64,000 nt of DNA, taken from contig BCKC01000010.1 of NCBI GenBank assembly GCA_001600455.1, positions 316,144-380,143 of the forward strand. Reading direction: 5' to 3'. The position numbers were made by a program, and so were the translations under genes. The first letter of the stretch is position 1. Each line of letters starts with the position of its first letter. The notes beneath the pieces were generated by a model. That model did no database searches and was not told the origin of the DNA. It saw only the letters and a program-made list of their open reading frames with translations. Of this stretch, positions 34,709 to 48,780 are shown in pieces. This stretch comes from Endocalyx cinctus (taxonomy: Eukaryota; Ascomycota; Sordariomycetes; Amphisphaeriales; Apiosporaceae).

Positions 34709-35069
34709 TTAATCACGGGAAGTATCGTTATCACACGCTGTTGGCATAAGAGATATGCTGAAGGAGCGGAATATTTTGGTAGGATAACATATATAAAGCA
34801 GATGTGATTCTTCTTCATGGGTCTTTGGATCGAAAACATTGCCGATGTAAAACGAGTCGATATCATGCCCACTACTTGACACCCTGATTTTCTGAACAGC
34901 ACAATACGCGCAGCGCGTATTCATACACGAAGGACAGTCTTCGACATGGACGCTGATTCCGGAGTGACCGCACGCGCAACATGACCAGATCCACGCGTAT
35001 CGCCTCGGCTAAGATATCGAAGTCAGAATTGGCACATTTGGATCCAGACAAGGGATATTTACTGACCAT
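34709..35069 (-). CDS. Small cysteine-rich, probable zinc-binding protein
   Basis: The main exon (35008-34709) encodes 99 residues. Near its start are the paired cysteine sets WSCCACGHSG, then EDCPSC, then RCAYCAVQK, the look of a zinc ribbon. The frame has a stop directly upstream of 35008, at the AG of an acceptor (ATCTTAG), so a splice is needed. The nearest donor is GTCAGT at 35066, right after an ATG at 35069-35067; joining gives a 100-residue protein whose first codon stands alone in its own exon. A start codon split off by an intron is unusual but known in fungi. The remaining half is polar and ends DNDTSRD. Similar short W-C-C-x-C-G-H proteins are common hypotheticals in Sordariomycetes. 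The overlapping longer frame is out of phase with these cysteines. Confidence 0.55.
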
Positions 35070-36097
35070 TATTCTCTTATAGCTAAGATGAGATGATTAA
35101 ACCCAAGAAGCTGACACACAAGTATAAATGAAGTCGAAATCCAGCAGGAAAAACACTATGATAACTCGGTAGCATGTCTACCGATGGTGACGATCTTTGC
35201 GTTCAAGATTCCTATGGCGAGGAAACGAAATGGCCAGATTGAAATCTGGCCTTCAGTGCCGACCCACTGCACACTATTTACCCATCACACCAATATATTG
35301 CTTCTATACGATGTATTTATGCACTATTTGACTCTGAAACAAATAATATAAAACACTCGGCCGCTCTGTAATTTTCAAGGCTTTATTTGTCAGGGGGCGT
35401 TCAATTCTTCTTCTCAGAACTCTCCGAACAAGGTCAAGCTAGAAATTAGCCCCGTTCATCTATGCGTTCCGTATACATATAGGGTGGGAATTTGCAGCCT
35501 TGTCAATCCGCAGACAATATGACTGAAGCGGATACAGCATCAGGTTCTGTCGGCGTGAAAGAACACGGCATACCATATATGCAATACAAGTCTAAATTCT
35601 GCGTTAGTGTGATAACATCTAATACTCGATATGTTCAGGGAAAAGGACTAGGAATTTATACTACGGGAGGTCGCATAGTCACGAGAACCTGCTAATTAAG
35701 TGTTGAGGTCATCCCGCTAGACTTGGGTAACAAAGTACGACGGCAGTTTTTCTCGTTCATACTCACGGCAGCTGCACCGGGAGCATACCATTTGAAACAT
35801 AACGGATATTTTTCTTCTAATAATAAGGTTGAGGAAGGGAAGCAAATAAGTGAGTAGGACAAGTGAAGTGGGAGGTGCACACCCTTTATAGTCCCACTCA
35901 TTACCTCATTACCCTACCGATACCCCTTGTCTAATCAGCTAACCTATTAGTAGGGATGTACTCATAGGCCTTAATAGAACATGCACTATTGTCCAAAGGG
36001 ACATATCATCATTAAAGTTCAGTTGGCTCAATTGGTCATATACTTTATCCACAGGTGGTTACAGCCATGACAACATATTCATGATAGTTCCACCTGA
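35070..36097. other. Intergenic region
   Basis: About 1 kb between the zinc-binding candidate and the COG3 stop. One frame on plus (35492-35695) ends TTGGRIVTRTC and has no family features. No gene called. Confidence 0.55.
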
Positions 36098-38658
36098 TTA
36101 CTTCGAGCCCCTCTCCTCCTTGACTTCCTTCTGGGCTTGAGCATTGATTTGAATCGCTTCCTTCAACTTTGCCATTACTTCCGGTTGACCGCCGAAAGCC
36201 GTCATCAGCTTGTCGTCGAGTTCCTTCTCCGTTGCGACCAAGCTCTTAGCTCCTCTCTTCCCACCCTTCGCCGCATTGATCAACGTGCCCCAGCGCTGCG
36301 TAAAAGCGTAGATACTCTGACGAAGTAGCTCGTCGAGCTTCTCGTGGGCGTCCTGTTCGACCGGAGCCTGCGTGCGGGCGGTGTCCGGCCGACCGTTGCT
36401 GTTCGGTGCGGTATTCGCCGTCGAGGACCACAGCCCCAGCGACAAGGTACCGCTCAGAATACCGCGAAACACGCCCATCCAGTTCTGAGGGCTCAGAGTA
36501 TCCCAAATCTGCCCAAAATGTTGCATTGACGGCTGCGATCTAACGTCACCAATCTCAAGAGATACTAACCCATTTTTAAGAATGAGAAGATTCTTAATCA
36601 TGAATAAATCTGGATCAGGGTCTGGATTAGCAGACTTGTTGGTTTTAAGACGAGCCTCAGCCCTCTGTAATGCCAAGATAGTTTCATGAACTATCTGAAA
36701 TATCACCGGCGGAGATTGAGCCTAACGTCATGTTAGTACTGCCTCGACATCCAAGAGTTATCATCATCGACTTGACACTTACGCTGCGCTCCTTTGGCAT
36801 CGCTTGATCATACATAGCCAGAAGTTCCAGAGCACGTTTTGCCAGCGGGTTAGCATTTGATGAAGCCACGCCGTTTACAATAGGTGCTATTTTTAGAGAC
36901 TCGGGGTTAATAGGGGCTTTAGATATAGATCTAGTTACTTCAGCTTCAAAAGCATTATCCGCAAACGGCCAGAGGTATTCAGTCAGCAGTCTCGCCGTCA
37001 AATCATGGCAGTGCACTGAATATCGAGTTTCTTCTTCGTCATATTCCAAGATAAGGTACTCATTTGTGATCCAGTTGAGTAAATTGCATATTGGCTGGAG
37101 TTCGGTAGGGTCTAAAGCGGATTGTAAGTTGGTAGCGATGGGGGCCACATTAGCAGCATTTACAAGTGCCTTTTGCTGCGATTTAATCGCCGTATACGCA
37201 GAGTCCGCGGCCATGTTTACTTGTGGGTCAATAGAGAAGATCTTGGAAAATAGGCCAGCCTCGTTGTAAGATCTTTCATAACATTGTTTTATAAAATTCC
37301 GGCATGCCGTCTCGGCATTAATCTCTTTCACTTCTTTTCGGAAATTCTCAAGGTCATTCTGAGTCATAGGACGAAGATCTCTATCTCTCACGTCGCAATA
37401 GGACGCGATTATACCGACCGCGGTATTAGAGAAATAGCTGAAGTTTCGACTAGGAATTGGATTTCCAAGGTGATCGTAACAACTTTGAATAACGTGCTGA
37501 ACATTCGTAACAAGGCCATCGGCCTCCAATATCATCTCTTGGCTTCGACCGTAGGCAAGCGCATGCCTTGCGGCTTCGGACTGAGTACCTGCAATTTGCT
37601 TGGATATCTCGGAAGATATCTGGTTTAAGTGACCAGTGAAGCCGACTTCGAGGAGATGAAGAGCCTTTGTGAGCAAGGATTGGTACCTGGCCAAATAAGA
37701 CTCGGCATCGCGATATTCCGGCTATCGGACCTTATAAGCATTTATATCAACTGTTGGGCTCTGAAATGACTTACGTGTTCGGTCATGAAACCTATACAAG
37801 CGTCTAGATTGATCAATATTTCCCCGAAATTCTCGTGGTTCACAAGGCGGCTGGCACCAGGTGCGTTAAGTCGTCTCGTGGCTCCATCCAAATATGCGTA
37901 GTAATGTAAATCGGTGCCAACCTCGTCAGCTAATTTTTGTAATCTTCTTTCTTCCGACAGCAAATCATCGCACTGAGCTTGGAATGAAGAGGTTTGCGTT
38001 TCGACGGCACGAAAGGAATCGGCTAACGAGGTGAGGAGATCTAACGCGCCATTGGCGTCGGCAATCAATGTATCCAAGTGGCGTTCCGTCATCTGCAATT
38101 GATCTCGGTAAAGGCTGAAGTCGAGTCAGCGGGTGGTGAATAGGAAATGTTTAAAGACGACGGCATACAGGTACTCTTGTTGACTGGCTTCCACTATCTC
38201 AACATCCTGCGGTTTAACAGGCGGCACATCTCGTTTTGAGACGCAGTCTTCGGGCTTCTCGACCAATAAAGCATCATAGCTCCTCCCATGATTCTTCCTG
38301 CGCTTCTTCTTCGATACATCTTTATGCAGCTGCGCCCGGACGATACGATAGAAATCGGAATAGGATCTGGCTCTTCTCGTTAATGTCGGTTCGGGAGGAT
38401 CAATCGAGTTTTCGGGCTCTTCTAGTAGATCTTGTAGTGGTTGGACCACATCGGCTTGTTTGTTGCCCTAATTTTATCCATCAGCAAACAACGACAGCAG
38501 ATGGGCTATGTTGTATACATGTGACACCACTATAAAACACTGACATTAGGCTGCTGCAATAGGGATTCTTTTCTTCTATGACCAGAAGTTTGTGAGGTGG
38601 AAGTATTTCGTTTATGGACATGGTCCGGTACAAGACTATACCATGAATCTTCGTACAT
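36098..38658 (-). CDS. COG3: Conserved oligomeric Golgi complex subunit 3 (Sec34)
   Basis: Five exons on the minus strand (38658-38545, 38467-38169, 38114-37775, 37721-36783, 36721-36098) join in frame to 771 residues. The start MYEDSWYSLVPD, a Ser/Arg-rich leader and the COG3 core YRDQLQMTERHLDTLIADANGALDLL (split across entries here) are characteristic, followed by the Sec34 domain: a helical coiled coil, LDACIGFMTEH, YRDAESYLARYQSLLTKAL, then a long helical body. COG3 belongs to the A lobe of the COG complex, which tethers retrograde vesicles within the Golgi and keeps glycosylation enzymes in place. Length is typical of filamentous fungi. Intron 1 starts with the rare donor GTCAGT; the last intron has a perfect TACTAAC branch point. 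It acts on the cytosolic side of the Golgi. Confidence 0.93.
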
Positions 38659-39045
38659 CGTTATTCATCACCATTTGAGAGTCGTGAGTCCTGTATTGTA
38701 GAGATTCGCCTTTAAGATATGAAAGTGTGCGGTTTAATTCAAGACCAGCTGTAGCATATCAGTATATGCATCTATTCAAATTAACACTCTATCGGTGGCT
38801 AATATCCCTTTGTTCACCCATTTAACGGGGCACTTATTCCTCCCCACACGGAGCCTCTTCCGTCTAAATATTCACGCTACCAGATAGTACAGTATACAGT
38901 ATATGGCGATAAGAAAGCACCGTACAAAATTTGTATGACCTCACTATTATCGCACTCACTTTCGTCCTATTCATGGTAAATCCACTTCATTACTGGCAAA
39001 TCATGAGTTGAGTTAACTCCATATCTATCTCGTGTATCATATCAA
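38659..39045. promoter_or_regulatory. Divergent promoter region, COG3 / RCC1-like gene
   Basis: 387 bp between two divergent start codons. Both promoters must lie here. No clear TATA pair or repeat noted. Confidence 0.6.
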
Positions 39046-40854
39046 ATGATTCGACCCCATCGATTGAACATAATGCTTCCGTATCGAGCCGGACTCGCTT
39101 TACGTCCAACGTCCTCCGTCTTCCGCTCGGTGCAATCGAAGCCGGCGACATACACACGACAATGGAGAAGATATGCCAGTTCATCTGATAGGTCCGGTTC
39201 AAGGAGAGGTGGTCGTGGCATTCTGGTCTTCGGCACATTGTTCATCCTTGGAACTGGTGGTTCAATATGGGCTTATACGAATATGAACGAGGAACCGCCC
39301 AAACTCCAGGAAGCAATTATCGAATACGAGCAACCGCGAGCCATCCCGAAGTCGAAAGAAGATAATCGAGATTTGTTGAGTAGCCAACATCTACAAGTCA
39401 AGAAGAGCTGGGAACATCCCGGCGTGTACGCGTGGGGCTCGAATGCAGGTCGAGTCGCGGCACCTGACTCGACAGACAGCGTCGTAAAGACGCCCCAGAG
39501 AATACCATATTTCGATGGTCAATTACTTCGAGATCTAAAACTAGACCGAGAATTCGGTGCCGCTGTCACCGAAAAGGGAGACCTAGTACAATGGGGCACC
39601 GGGTTTTCAAAAGCAAACCCGACGCCGACAATTACGCTTAAGGGCAAAGATTTGGCAAAGGTTGAGCTCTCTCAAGACCGTATCATCGCTTTGGGTAAGA
39701 ACGGCACTATTTACTCTTTACCTGTATCCAGTTCGGATCAAAGTACTAGTAAAAATCAGGCACAGTCGTCGTGGTTCTCTTTTTGGTCGACGCCAAATTC
39801 AGTTAGCTATCGGCTGTTAAAGCCGGATGGCTTGGGTTGGGGTGAGAGGGTTACGGATATCGCTAGCGGCCTAGAGCACGTCCTCCTACTCACAAATAAG
39901 GGACGTGTATTCTCTGCCCCTTCTAGCACATCAGACTTTCCCTCTAAGGGCCAACTAGGTATCCCAGGTTTGACTTTTGAGACACGGCCAAAGGGCGTAT
40001 TCGATAAACCTCAAGAGATATTCACGCTCAAAGGGTTCAAGATCTCCAAAATCGCCGTGGGTGACTACCATTCTTTAGCTCTCGATCAGGATGGACGAGT
40101 ATTCGTATTTGGGGATAACACATCGGGTCAGCTGGGCTTCGAACCCGAAGCCGAGATCCCGTTCGTGGATGGACCGATCCCCTTACCATTTATCAAAATC
40201 TACAGCGGTACTGGTAAGAAACCTCGCGTGACCTCGATCTCTGCGGGCGGTTTGAATTCGTTCTTCACCGTCGACGCCACAAAGGTCGCCAGTAAAGGTA
40301 CGGACCCCACGTCCGCAGTTGACCTTGGCCGAGTCACGGCGGACACGTGGGCATGCGGGTCCGGAATATGGGGTAGCCTAGGCACGGGTAAGTGGACTCA
40401 CGTCTCGCTCGGTCCGACTAAAATCAAATCGCTTTCGGGTCTATATGAATACGACGAGAAGTCCAAATCTATCCAGCCTATCCGCCTCGCGCGGATGAGC
40501 GCCGGCAGCACCCACGTGGCCGCCATAATGGATAATGAGACTCGAGTTGACGCTTCTAGGCGTGGTTCGGACAACGAGACAAACTGGGGAGCCGACATCG
40601 TCTGGTGGGGCGGAAACGAGTACTACCAGCTCGGTACGGGCAAGCGGAACAACGTGTCTACGCCAATCTACATCGGTCCCTTGGACGGGGGAGAGGCCGA
40701 CGCCGAGAAAGGCCGGGTGGGCGAAGAACACCGATTTCAGATCACGCCTCGAACTAAGGTTCGCCTAGGCGAGGATGGAAAGGGTAGAAAAGTGAGTATA
40801 GAGCAGCGCGTGGAATGCGGACGCTACGTGACTGCGGTTTACTCTGGTACTTGA
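39046..40854 (+). CDS. Mitochondrial RCC1-repeat protein, Fmp25-like
   Basis: Intronless frame of 602 residues. The first 55 residues are Arg/Ser-rich without acids, as in a mitochondrial presequence (a second ATG at 39073 is an alternative start). A transmembrane helix follows near residues 58-80 (ILVFGTLFILGTGG). The rest is a beta-propeller of RCC1 repeats: GVYAWGSNAGR, VFVFGDNTSGQLGFE, TWACGSGIWGSLGTG and WWGGNEYYQLGTGK. Yeast Fmp25 is such an inner-membrane RCC1 protein needed for assembly of respiratory complex III, so a role in the mitochondrial inner membrane is the best inference. It is not the nuclear Ran exchange factor. Divergent from COG3. Confidence 0.85.
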   Translation: MIRPHRLNIMLPYRAGLALRPTSSVFRSVQSKPATYTRQWRRYASSSDRSGSRRGGRGILVFGTLFILGTGGSIWAYTNMNEEPPKLQEAIIEYEQPRAIPKSKEDNRDLLSSQHLQVKKSWEHPGVYAWGSNAGRVAAPDSTDSVVKTPQRIPYFDGQLLRDLKLDREFGAAVTEKGDLVQWGTGFSKANPTPTITLKGKDLAKVELSQDRIIALGKNGTIYSLPVSSSDQSTSKNQAQSSWFSFWSTPNSVSYRLLKPDGLGWGERVTDIASGLEHVLLLTNKGRVFSAPSSTSDFPSKGQLGIPGLTFETRPKGVFDKPQEIFTLKGFKISKIAVGDYHSLALDQDGRVFVFGDNTSGQLGFEPEAEIPFVDGPIPLPFIKIYSGTGKKPRVTSISAGGLNSFFTVDATKVASKGTDPTSAVDLGRVTADTWACGSGIWGSLGTGKWTHVSLGPTKIKSLSGLYEYDEKSKSIQPIRLARMSAGSTHVAAIMDNETRVDASRRGSDNETNWGADIVWWGGNEYYQLGTGKRNNVSTPIYIGPLDGGEADAEKGRVGEEHRFQITPRTKVRLGEDGKGRKVSIEQRVECGRYVTAVYSGT

Positions 40855-45265
<4,411 letters not shown>

Positions 45266-46721
45266 GGTCAGTGAAGACGGGGAAAGCAGGACTGGCGTAT
45301 GTAGTCTAAAATTTTAGACGTGGCAAAAGAAAAGTCCCTATTTCCAACTATCGAATTCTGCAGTTTTGCCATGTAAGAAATTAGGGGAAATAAGAAAAGG
45401 AGATGTGCCTCGATTTAACTAATCGTGAAGATCAACGTTTTTTTTCCCGGAACTTCTTTCCCGTCCGAGGCTTACTCGGCGTACAAGATAAAACGTATCT
45501 GAGCACCGAAGCTTGCACCTAACTGCCTAGGATGCACGCTATTGAGCTCCGTCAATATTTTAGATTCAAACGTGATGGTATTTAGAAAAATTCGTTCCTC
45601 TCAAAAGTACATATGGATCGATAAGAGTAAAAGCCGCATTGTGAAAAGAGCATGATTTAGTGTAGAGAGATCCACCGGCCCACCATGATTTGCATAAGTG
45701 TCAAAAAAAAAAAAGGAATGCAACCGTGAGCTCGGCGTGAATATCTCCCACGACAGGTACTATGCAGAGGTCGGTCTAAAAAATTCCGGGCCACATGTGG
45801 CAAGACTGAATGACATTCAAAATGACTTTGACTTGAAGTAGCTTGTATCGGGGTGAGCCAATGAAGTGGGGTGATTAGGGTGCGAGCTGCAAGGCTGATG
45901 GAAGTCGTTGTGGAGGTAGCCTCGATCTCCGGAGTTGACGAGGACTCTGGGGATCGGGAGGGAGAAGGTGACCTTTTAAGGGCTTATATAGACGACCAGT
46001 CATTTGCCACCCAAAATACATTCCACGGTGCCACCCCCTCGTCAAGATGCCTCCACTCTCGGATTTTCAGGGACGTCGTCTCCTCTCGGATTTCTCCATC
46101 TCCAGAAAAAAAAAAAAAAGAAGACTGTCAATTTGATTTAGAACCACGTGTGACCCCTGGGTCCATGGAAATCTCCCTTCGATCTGAAAGAGGGGAGAAA
46201 AAAATAGAATACGATATCCCTATAACCCCTGAAATGGGAATTCTAGGAATTTCTAGATCTATCAAGATCGTATTTTAGTGAAAATGGATCATTTTGCTGG
46301 ACCTGACTTTTTTTTTTTGGTCCTTTCTTAAAGAGCCTCATCCACACATCACCCCATTCCCATTTAGTACTGTACAGTAGTATTTGCTTTTATGTTTTCG
46401 ACAGATGGATACATGTAGATTTTTGTTTTATAGAGTATACAGTATTATACGTTTGTAATTTCTATGAATATTTCTCTGTGTTTATTTGGCCTAATACATA
46501 GACAATTGGACTTATGTAAGTTGAGTCTGGTAACACCGAGGTCTACTTCCCGACAGCTTACCAGCTTACTTAGCCTTATCACTCTTACAGCTTATATAAA
46601 CAACAACAAATATTTAGTATATATAATGGACGGGTATAAATTTATCTATCATTATACTTATTTACTTGGACTTATTTACACTTCGTATTTTACTCATTAT
46701 TGTTTCCTTCTTTTTTAAAGT

Positions 46722-46755
46722 AAAAAAAAAAATAAAATAAAATAAAATAAAAAAA
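46722..46755. repeat. AAAAT tandem repeat
   Basis: A run of A followed by repeated AAAAT units. Confidence 0.85.
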
Positions 46756-47555
46756 TTCAAAAAAGGAATGTCGATGAATTCTTCTTACCTTACCTGCTTA
46801 CATACATACATACAGTGTTGTATACGGTAATGGATCATTACGCATATTAATTTACGTCAACATCATCTGACGTGAATATGTTTGAGATGTACTGATTGGG
46901 GGTTTCCTCCTTATTTGTTCCAAAGTGTTCACATATAACAAAGTAAAAGGTAGTTAAAAGCGATTCACTACTAATTTATCGATCCTTTGCTCCATCTCAA
47001 TAGGGTATAGCATAAGTTAGAAAAAGTTTTAATTCTTATCCATGCAACCTTGTTCGGTTGAGACCCTTACGACCCCTACTGCAGCTCAACCAATCATATT
47101 ATCCAATTATCCTGAATCGTCGATGTCCGTATTGCATTGCGATCACCAAGTACTCAGAACCATGATATCACCCTAAGGGCACTCTGCATATATGTGTCTA
47201 TTCATTTTATTCAAGTATTTCTCAAACAGGTTTACCTTGTATTTACCTGTATTCCTTTTACTTAGGTACAAGTCTAATTATGTAAATACATCCACTTTTC
47301 AAATTGACACGGTATCGACCCTACTTCTAGGTACAAAGAACAACTAATCAGATGCATTATATCCTTCCAATACCGTTACTGTCTACATAAAAAATCACGC
47401 CTTCGTAGGAAAATAGACACACCTAGCCCTCCCCGTATTGTCCCAACGTGGTTTAAGTTGGACCCTGGATCGGCACGATGCAAAGTCTGTCCTTCGATCT
47501 CCAAAGACTCTCCACCAGCCTGAGGATCGGGCAGACCTTACGATCTCTCTCTTTT

Positions 47556-47581
47556 TCTTTTTTTTTTTTTTTTTTTTTTTT
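47556..47581. repeat. poly-T tract
   Basis: About 26 T in the region upstream of frq. Confidence 0.85.
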
Positions 47582-47700
47582 ATACTATGTACACTAGCTA
47601 TTCTATCTATGTAACTCTCCAGCATATACGCACGCACGTACCGTACACCACACACGCACCATACATAGTACACCAATACACACAAACCCAGCCCCCCTCC

Positions 47701-47838
47701 ATGATAGATATGCCCTGGTCTGTACCGATGATTGATGTGGACCATCCTTATGGCAAATCTTTACCTTTGAAAATCATGTCCAAACCCCCAGATATACCTC
47801 GAATGACAGACACGCCCAAACGTCCAAAATATCCTTGA
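47701..47838 (+). other. Possible upstream ORF in frq leader, 45 codons
   Basis: ATG at 47701 opens a 45-codon frame (MIDMPWSVPMIDVDHP...) that ends about 940 bp before the FRQ start. Composition is plausible but there is no family match. It is a candidate upstream ORF only if the transcript starts before it. Confidence 0.25.
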
Positions 47839-48765
47839 CAACCGAAACAAGATCTCGATGTGCTTCTCTCATGTTTCCGTCATTTTCTAATTCTTACTGA
47901 TTCCAATTCTACCTCTCTGTCTCTCTAAAACTTGTTGCATCGAGATTCAGATTTGTTCATTCTTACCTATTCCTGCTGAATATCACTTCCAGAATTTCTG
48001 TAAAAACACTTCACATCTTTATCACGAACCATAATAATTTTTGGTCCTTCTTGTCGCCATACATAATTTTTTTCAACACCACGTACTAACTAGCGTAAAC
48101 ACCAAAAATCATCACCACTTATCTCAAACTCTCTAAACTGCAACCTCTACTTATTTTTAAAATTCTCTAAATATTCATACTGGTATATATCAGTTACCTG
48201 TGGATTGAGGTTAATTAACAAATATTCTCACCGTCTTATCCTACTCTTACCACCTACCTAATATAATATTACTTTACACTGCCCTGGTAAGTTTGTTTAC
48301 CCTATGACGTCGCAACCTCCACTCTGTTCCCCTCCCCGTTGTCGTCCCTTCACTCCTGCAGCTATTTTGATTTTCTCTTTTTATTCGAGCAACTTCCAAC
48401 ATACCCACACTCCACCGAGTTGTCAAAAATTTTCAAATTTTACGAATTTAGTTGATATTTAACCATCTCACCTCACATCACAACCACAAATAAACATACT
48501 GCTTTTTTTTTTTTTTTAATACAGCGATTTTTGATTTATTTTTTATTATTATTATTTTGCCTTTTTTCTTGCTGTATAAATAATATTCGATATTCATTCT
48601 TGGATTGTAATTTTGACACGCATATACTAATTGATTACTTGGTTAGAAAACCAAACTGCAGTTGACTGAAACCTCTTAACTGCGGTGGTTAAAAAAGATA
48701 TGCTATAAATTCGGGTTTTCACATTATATCCACTTGGTTAGACTAGTACACGCAGAGGTCGATCA

Positions 48766-48780
48766 ATGTGTCAAACATGA
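48766..48780 (+). other. Minimal upstream ORF overlapping the FRQ start
   Basis: ATG TGT CAA ACA TGA encodes four residues in another frame. Its TGA (48778-48780) shares the ATGA sequence with the FRQ start codon (48777-48779), so a ribosome ending here sits on the FRQ ATG. Confidence 0.55.

Larger units (their letters stand above)
45266..48776. promoter_or_regulatory. Long upstream region of the frq gene
   Basis: About 3.5 kb between the beta-galactosidase stop and the FRQ start. In Neurospora the frq promoter and leader are long, with light- and clock-responsive elements, introns and upstream ORFs. Here I see GATCGA-type words (core of the white-collar binding consensus) at 45616-45622 (GATCGAT), 46978-46984 (ATCGATC), 45923-45927 with 45952-45957, and at 48758-48764 just before the start. 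Other features: A-rich repeat 46722-46755, T tract 47556-47581, a 45-codon ORF 47701-47838 and a tiny ORF at 48766. Whether the leader is spliced cannot be told. Confidence 0.55.

Noticed and set aside
34474..34902. 142-codon minus frame
   Set aside because: It overlaps, out of phase, the frame with the ordered cysteine pairs; its composition is poor.
45871..46278. 135-codon frame downstream of the beta-galactosidase
   Set aside because: No motif, poor composition, and it lies in presumed frq upstream sequence.
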